Source of the DNA: an uncultured Oscillospiraceae bacterium
GTDB taxonomy: Bacteria > Bacillota > Clostridia > Oscillospirales > Oscillospiraceae
DNA: 10,139 bases
Reading direction: 5' to 3'
Assembly: GCA_958436045.1 (NCBI GenBank)
Contig: CAUBIP010000064.1
Location: forward strand, 1-10,139
Part shown: positions 6,328-10,139 of the stretch, one piece after another
Layout of the letters: the number at the start of each line of letters is the position of its first letter
How positions within the stretch are numbered: position 1 is the stretch's first letter
The notes under the pieces: generated by a model
What the model was told of the DNA's origin: nothing
What the model saw: only the letters and a program-made list of their open reading frames with translations
The model's database searches: none
Made by a program: the position numbers and the translations under genes

Positions 6328-6608
6328 AAATGGCTGTGAGGAAGACATCGCCCTGCGGGGCCGCGGCTTGCAGAGAGGGCGCAGGTTGCTGCGATGCGCC
6401 CGGATGCGGCGCAGGCGATTACCACTTCTGAGCTGCCCGGCGGAACCGGCCCTTTGGCCCAGTATGCCGGGACGGGCGTGCCCGTTACAGCGTCAATGAG
6501 CGGCAGCGCGGGGTGTACCGGCGCTGCAAGCAGGGTGGAACCGTGGAATGTAATATTTAAATTGTCATCCCACCCCTGAGTCACATCAGGGGTGGGATAT
6601 TTTATTTT
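6328..6608 (+). promoter_or_regulatory. T-box riboswitch, threonine-specific, controlling thrS
   Basis: The leader senses uncharged tRNA-Thr and permits read-through into thrS when threonyl-tRNA is short. The T-box sequence AGGGTGGAACCG is at 6532-6543. AGGG (6532-6535) can pair with CCCT (6574-6577) and GTGG (6543-6546) with CCAC (6570-6573), which leaves the seven-base bulge TGGAACC. This is the classic antiterminator, and it uses the 5' arm of the terminator, so the two folds exclude each other. In stem I, AGAGA (6372-6376) precedes the apical hairpin GGGCGC/GCGCCC (6377-6382 with 6396-6401). The likely specifier is ACC (6421-6423) followed by A, a threonine codon, which fits the downstream gene. 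The TGGA in the bulge would pair with a tRNA ending UCCA, implying discriminator base U. The class is secure; exact stem I boundaries are approximate. Confidence 0.93.
6567..6608 (+). terminator. Conditional intrinsic terminator of the thrS T-box
   Basis: ATCCCACCCCTGA (6567-6579) pairs perfectly with TCAGGGGTGGGAT (6586-6598) around the loop GTCACA, followed by the T-rich run ATTTTATTTT. The 5' arm is shared with the antiterminator, so the hairpin forms only when charged tRNA prevents antitermination. Confidence 0.93.
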
Positions 6609-6641
6609 GCCCCGCGCGTACTTTTTAAGGAGGCATTTTTT

Positions 6642-8435
6642 ATGGAAGAACAGAACAAGTACACGTTTGAAAACCCGGAATACCGCAAGACGTATTGGCA
6701 CACCTGCTCCCATATCATGGCCCAGGCTGTCAAGCGGCTGCATCCGGAGGTCCAGCTGGCCATCGGCCCCAGCATTGACAATGGCTTTTACTACGACTTT
6801 GACGCGCCCTTTGCCTTCACGCAGGACGATCTTGCCGCCATCGAGGCGGAGATGAAGAAGATCTGCAAGGAGCGGCTGCAGCTGGTCCGCAGCGAAAAGC
6901 CGCGCCAGGAAGCCATCGCCTATATGCAGGCGTGCAACGAGCCCTACAAGGTCGAGCTCATCCAGGACCTGCCGGAGGATGCCGTCATCTCCTTCTACAC
7001 CCAGGGCGAATTTACGGACCTGTGCGCCGGGCCCCATGTCGATTCCACGGGGCGCATCAAGCACAATGGCTTTAAGCTGACGAAGTGCTGCGGCGCGTAC
7101 TGGCGCGGCGATTCCAACCGGAAGATGCTGCAGCGCATTTACGGCGTCGCCTTCCCGTCCAAGGACGAGCTGGACGCCTACCTGAAGCAGCAGGAGGAGG
7201 CCCTGAAGCGGGACCACAACAAGCTGGGCCGGGATCTGGAGTATTTCACCACCGTCGACGTCATCGGCCAGGGGCTGCCGATCCTGCTGCCCAAGGGCGC
7301 GCGGGTCATCCAGCTGCTGCAGCGCTGGGTCGAGGATGAGGAGCAGAAGCGCGGCTATCTGCTGACGAAGACGCCGCTGATGGCAAAGCGGGAGCTCTAT
7401 AAGATCTCCGGCCACTGGGACCATTATCTCGACGGCATGTTCGTCCTGGGCGACCCGGAGGACGAGACGAAGGAGTGCTTCGCCCTGCGTCCCATGACGT
7501 GCCCGTTCCAGTACCAGGTCTTTTTGAACCGGGCCCGGTCCTACCGCGACCTGCCCATGCGCCTGGGCGAGACCTCTACCCTCTTCCGCAATGAGGACTC
7601 CGGCGAGATGCACGGGCTGATTCGCGTGCGCCAGTTCACCATTTCCGAGGGCCACCTGATCCTGCGTCCGGAGCAGCTGGAGGATGAATTCCGCGGCTGC
7701 CTGGAGCTGGCAAAGCAACTGCTGGACACCGTCGGGATGCTGGAGCACTGCACGTTCCGCTTCTCCCAGTGGGACCCGAACAACACGGAAAAATACATCG
7801 GCACCCCCGAACAGTGGGACGAGGCCCAGAGCACCATGGCAAAGATTCTCGACGACCTCAACGTCGAATACACCATCGGCATCGACGAGGCGGCGTTCTA
7901 CGGCCCGAAGCTGGATATCCAGTATAAAAACGTCTTCGGCAAGGAGGACACCATCGTCACCATCCAGGTCGACCAGCTGCTGGCGGCCCAGTTTGGCATG
8001 GAGTACACCGACTCCGACGGTCAGAAGAAGACGCCGTATATCATCCACCGCACCAGCCTGGGCTGCTATGAGCGTACCCTGGCCTATCTGATCGAGCGCT
8101 TTGCCGGGGCCCTGCCCCTGTGGCTGATGCCGACGCAGGTCGAGGTCCTGCCCATCACGGACCGGGCCCACGACTACGCGGCGGACCTGGTTGCCAAGCT
8201 CTCGGCGGTCGGGATCCGTGCCGAGGCGGACCAGCGCTCGGAGAAGCTGGGGTATAAGATTCGTGAGGCCCAGATGCAGAAGATCCCGTATATGCTCGTC
8301 GTCGGCGACCGGGATATGGAAAACGGCACCGTCTCCGTCCGCACCCGCAGCGGCAGCGACCTGGGGGCGATGAGCCTTTCCGACTTCACAGCGAAGTGCC
8401 TGCAGGAGATTGCAAGCAAGGACCGGTCCTTCTAA
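6642..8435 (+). CDS. thrS: Threonyl-tRNA synthetase lacking the N-terminal TGS domain
   Basis: This class II synthetase charges tRNA-Thr with threonine. The editing domain comes first: HTCSH at residues 20-24 and CAGPH with Cys128 and His132 match the four editing-site ligands that remove mischarged serine. The catalytic core follows, with motif 2 (TSTLFRNEDSGEMHGLIRVR), motif 3 (HRTSLGCYER) and the threonine-binding zinc ligands Cys287 (PMTCP), His338 (SEGHLI) and His469. A C-terminal anticodon-binding domain (about 490-590) contains the GIRAEAD...EKLGYKIREA stretch. The 597-residue length is some 40-50 short of the usual 640, because the N-terminal TGS domain is absent: the protein begins almost directly at the editing domain. 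The ATG is fixed by AAGGAGG 8 bases upstream and by the T-box terminator just before it, so the missing domain is not a start-site error. It is monocistronic, under T-box control. Identification is very secure. Confidence 0.96.
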   Translation: MEEQNKYTFENPEYRKTYWHTCSHIMAQAVKRLHPEVQLAIGPSIDNGFYYDFDAPFAFTQDDLAAIEAEMKKICKERLQLVRSEKPRQEAIAYMQACNEPYKVELIQDLPEDAVISFYTQGEFTDLCAGPHVDSTGRIKHNGFKLTKCCGAYWRGDSNRKMLQRIYGVAFPSKDELDAYLKQQEEALKRDHNKLGRDLEYFTTVDVIGQGLPILLPKGARVIQLLQRWVEDEEQKRGYLLTKTPLMAKRELYKISGHWDHYLDGMFVLGDPEDETKECFALRPMTCPFQYQVFLNRARSYRDLPMRLGETSTLFRNEDSGEMHGLIRVRQFTISEGHLILRPEQLEDEFRGCLELAKQLLDTVGMLEHCTFRFSQWDPNNTEKYIGTPEQWDEAQSTMAKILDDLNVEYTIGIDEAAFYGPKLDIQYKNVFGKEDTIVTIQVDQLLAAQFGMEYTDSDGQKKTPYIIHRTSLGCYERTLAYLIERFAGALPLWLMPTQVEVLPITDRAHDYAADLVAKLSAVGIRAEADQRSEKLGYKIREAQMQKIPYMLVVGDRDMENGTVSVRTRSGSDLGAMSLSDFTAKCLQEIASKDRSF

Positions 8436-8461
8436 ACGGCCGCACGTTTCATCATCGCGCA

Positions 8462-8500
8462 CGCCGCTCAGTCCAAACGGGCTGAGCGGCGGTTTTTGTT
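8462..8500 (+). terminator. Intrinsic terminator of thrS
   Basis: CGCCGCTCAGTCC (8462-8474) pairs with GGGCTGAGCGGCG (8479-8491) around AAAC, a 13-bp stem with one G-T wobble, followed by GTTTTTGTT. It lies 26 bases after the thrS stop and separates thrS from murC. Confidence 0.92.
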
Positions 8501-8515
8501 GCATAGGTTGCATAG
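8498..8515. repeat. Tandem GTTGCATAG duplicated once
   Basis: Two exact, directly adjacent copies of GTTGCATAG (8498-8506 and 8507-8515) follow the thrS terminator. They lie about 48 bases before the murC -35. Two copies of nine bases may be a small replication-slippage duplication or a two-site operator; nothing else supports a role. Confidence 0.4.
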
Positions 8516-8562
8516 TTCTTGGGTCTGGCGCGCAGGATAACGGGTGCGGACGTATCTTTTCC

Positions 8563-8591
8563 TTGTAATATACGGCCGCATGTATTATAAT
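8563..8591 (+). promoter_or_regulatory. Sigma-A promoter of murC
   Basis: TTGTAA (8563-8568) and consensus TATAAT (8586-8591) are spaced by exactly 17 bases. Transcription would start near 8598, with a 35-base leader before the murC ATG at 8633. Confidence 0.78.
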
Positions 8592-8632
8592 AGGATAGTT
8601 AAAGAAGTCTTCATTTTTGGGGAGGCAATTTC

Positions 8633-10003
8633 ATGACTGCCACGAATAAACAAACGTTGGAGCAATATCTCACCCCCGGGACCCGGGTGCATCTGATCGG
8701 CATCGGCGGCGTTTCCATGCGGCCGCTGGGCCTGGTGCTGCGGCATATGGGGCTCAAGATCACCGGCTCGGATATGAACGCGTCCGTCATGACGGACGAT
8801 CTCATCGAAAACGGCATCCCCGTTTTCATCGGCCACCGGGCGGAGAATATCCGCGGGGCCCAGTGCATTATCCGCACGGCGGCGGTGCATAACGACAATC
8901 CGGAGGTTGCGGCGGCCCGGGCGGCGGGCATTCCCGTCTTTGAGCGGGCCCAGGCCTGGGGCATTATCATGCGGGCGTATCGCAATGCCATCTGTCTTTC
9001 CGGCACCCACGGCAAGACAACGACGACCTCCATGGTCACGCATATCTTCATGCAGGCCCAGCGGGACCCGACTGTCATGATCGGCGGCTATCTGCCGCTG
9101 CTGCACGCGGGGCACCGGGTCGGCAAGGGCGATACGATCATTATGGAGAGCTGCGAATATTGCAACTCGTTTTTGAATTTTTTCCCGACCATCGCGGTCA
9201 TTTTGAACATCGAGGCGGATCATCTCGACTTTTTCAAGGACCTGCGGGATGTCCAGGCGTCGTTCCGGCGCTTTGCGCAGCTCGTCCCGGCGGGGGGGCA
9301 TGTCGTCGCCAACGGCGATGATGCCAACACCCGGCGGGCGCTGCACGGGCTCGACTATCTCACCTTTGGCCTCATGCAGGACAACGACATCCACGGCGAG
9401 AATTACACGACGGACTGGCGGGATTTTGACGTCATCGCCAAGGGGAAATTCTACTGCCATGTGCATCTGAACGTCATGGGGCAGCACAATACGTACAACG
9501 CCCTGGCGGCGGCGGCCTGCGGATATCTCCTGGGCATCGACGGCGCGGACGTCGCGGCGGGCCTGGAGAGCTTTCGGGGCGCGGGGCGGCGCATGGAGCA
9601 CAAGGGCGAATATCACGGCGCGGCCATCTATGACGACTACGCCCATCACCCCGGCGAGCTGCACGCGCTGATTCAAGCGCTGCAGACGATGGAGCACCGG
9701 CGGATCATCCTGGCCTTCCAGCCCCACACGTACACGCGGACGAAGGCGCTGTTTTCCGAGTTCGTCCGGGAGCTGCGGCAGGTGGACCATGTCGTCCTGG
9801 CGGAGATTTATGCCGCACGGGAGCGGAACACCATCGGCATCTCCTCCCGGGACCTGGCAAAGGAGATCCCCGGCGCGGTCGCCTTTGACACGCTGCCGGA
9901 GGTCGCCGCGTATCTCCGCGAGATCGCCCAGCCGGGGGACATCATCGTCACCGTCGGCGCGGGGGATATTTATAAGGCGGGGGAAATGCTGCTCCAGGAT
10001 TGA
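8633..10003 (+). CDS. murC: UDP-N-acetylmuramate--L-alanine ligase
   Basis: MurC adds L-alanine to UDP-MurNAc with ATP, the first peptide step of cytoplasmic peptidoglycan precursor synthesis. The 456-residue length is normal. The N-terminal UDP-binding loop GIGGVSM lies at 23-29. The ATP P-loop GTHGKTTTTSM begins at Gly124 with the catalytic Lys128. The central motif reads ESCEYCNSFL from residue 172, and NIEADHLD is at 192-199. GQHNTYNALAA carries the Mur-ligase HN pair. The C-terminal domain has DDYAHHP (334-340), FQPHTYTRT and AEIYAARE, which are typical of MurC rather than MurD, E or F. The start is supported by GGGGAGG 7 bases upstream of the ATG. The gene is alone under its own promoter, outside any dcw-type cluster in this window. 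The segment around 172-180 differs from the EADESD form of many proteobacterial MurC proteins but keeps Glu175. Identification is very secure. Confidence 0.96.
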   Translation: MTATNKQTLEQYLTPGTRVHLIGIGGVSMRPLGLVLRHMGLKITGSDMNASVMTDDLIENGIPVFIGHRAENIRGAQCIIRTAAVHNDNPEVAAARAAGIPVFERAQAWGIIMRAYRNAICLSGTHGKTTTTSMVTHIFMQAQRDPTVMIGGYLPLLHAGHRVGKGDTIIMESCEYCNSFLNFFPTIAVILNIEADHLDFFKDLRDVQASFRRFAQLVPAGGHVVANGDDANTRRALHGLDYLTFGLMQDNDIHGENYTTDWRDFDVIAKGKFYCHVHLNVMGQHNTYNALAAAACGYLLGIDGADVAAGLESFRGAGRRMEHKGEYHGAAIYDDYAHHPGELHALIQALQTMEHRRIILAFQPHTYTRTKALFSEFVRELRQVDHVVLAEIYAARERNTIGISSRDLAKEIPGAVAFDTLPEVAAYLREIAQPGDIIVTVGAGDIYKAGEMLLQD

Positions 10004-10034
10004 GAAGCTCTACGTTGCTACGTAGGCGCCAAAA

Positions 10035-10090
10035 GGTGCAGAGTCCTTGGCTGGTGCGGCGCTTAGGGGTGCAGTGTGGCCCTTCGGTGC
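10035..10090 (+). repeat. Four GGTGC direct repeats after murC
   Basis: GGTGC occurs at 10035, 10053, 10068 and 10086, with spacings of 18, 15 and 18 bases, so that the pattern repeats every 33 bases. The two halves share GGTGCAG and GGTGC but agree at only about half of the 33 positions, so a decayed tandem duplication is possible but not shown. No clear intrinsic terminator for murC is visible here; the short stem CTACGT/ACGTAG at 10010-10025 lacks a T tract. Confidence 0.3.
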
Positions 10091-10112
10091 TTTGCATTTT
10101 ATGACGAAATTT

Positions 10113-10137
10113 TAAGGTTTCCGTAAGACTTTTTAAG
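10113..10137 (+). promoter_or_regulatory. Phased TAAG repeats, candidate response-regulator binding site
   Basis: TAAG occurs at 10113-10116, 10124-10127 and 10134-10137, with start-to-start spacings of 11 and 10 bases, about one DNA turn each, in an AT-rich stretch. Helically phased direct repeats of this kind are typical sites for OmpR/PhoB-family response regulators. The strand and the controlled gene are not settled; a gene beyond the right edge is the natural candidate. Confidence 0.45.
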
Positions 10138-10139
10138 CT

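Noticed and set aside
6315..8513. A 732-codon open frame on the minus strand opposite the T-box and thrS
   Set aside because: It spans a riboswitch, a terminator and an unmistakable thrS on the other strand; its product shows no recognisable domain.
8585..9790. A 401-codon open frame on the minus strand opposite murC
   Set aside because: MurC motifs on the plus strand are complete, and the antisense frame has no credible ribosome binding site or domain.

Overview
The window reads as a GC-rich chromosomal segment from an anaerobic, Gram-positive-type Firmicute, most likely class Clostridia and plausibly the Oscillospiraceae/Ruminococcaceae. The reasons are the site-2 protease-scpA gene pair, a T-box riboswitch in front of thrS, AGGAGG-type ribosome binding sites, near-consensus sigma-A promoters, and a multi-cluster [FeFe] hydrogenase. 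There is no sign of phage, insertion sequences, CRISPR, rRNA or tRNA genes. The taxonomic placement is inference from gene content and style, not from an alignment.

Layout. Positions 1-1258 (minus strand) hold a two-gene operon: a membrane M50 site-2 protease followed by scpA, which runs off the left edge. A 317-base AT-rich divergent intergenic region (1259-1575) carries a sigma-A promoter for each side. Close to the rightward promoter lie a perfect 10-bp inverted repeat and two TTCGAA-centred near-palindromes. Positions 1576-5141 (plus) hold a translationally overlapping two-gene operon. The first gene is an unusual flavoprotein joining a NuoF-like [4Fe-4S] domain to a GltD/NfnL-like NAD(P)H:FAD oxidoreductase; the second is a full-length, five-accessory-cluster [FeFe] hydrogenase. 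A strong hairpin closes this operon. An HSL-type alpha/beta hydrolase follows (5319-6287) with its own extended -10 promoter and a hairpin at the 5' end of the predicted mRNA. Next comes thrS (6642-8435) under a threonine T-box riboswitch (about 6328-6608), then an intrinsic terminator. murC follows from its own promoter (8633-10003). The right edge (10113-10137) holds three helically phased TAAG repeats that look like a response-regulator site for a gene beyond the window.

How the genes work together. Most of the window is housekeeping: chromosome segregation (ScpA), threonyl-tRNA charging (ThrS) and peptidoglycan precursor synthesis (MurC), each with its own promoter. The item that stands out is the hydrogenase operon. 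Electrons from NAD(P)H would enter the FAD of the GltD-like part, pass through its Fe-S clusters and the NuoF-like cluster, and reach the hydrogenase cluster chain and H-cluster, or flow in reverse. The arrangement fits what HydDB calls the group A2 'glutamate synthase-linked' [FeFe] hydrogenases, a little-characterised group, but no glutamate synthase large subunit is present here. The GltD/NfnL kinship of the flavoprotein makes flavin-based bifurcation a testable possibility.
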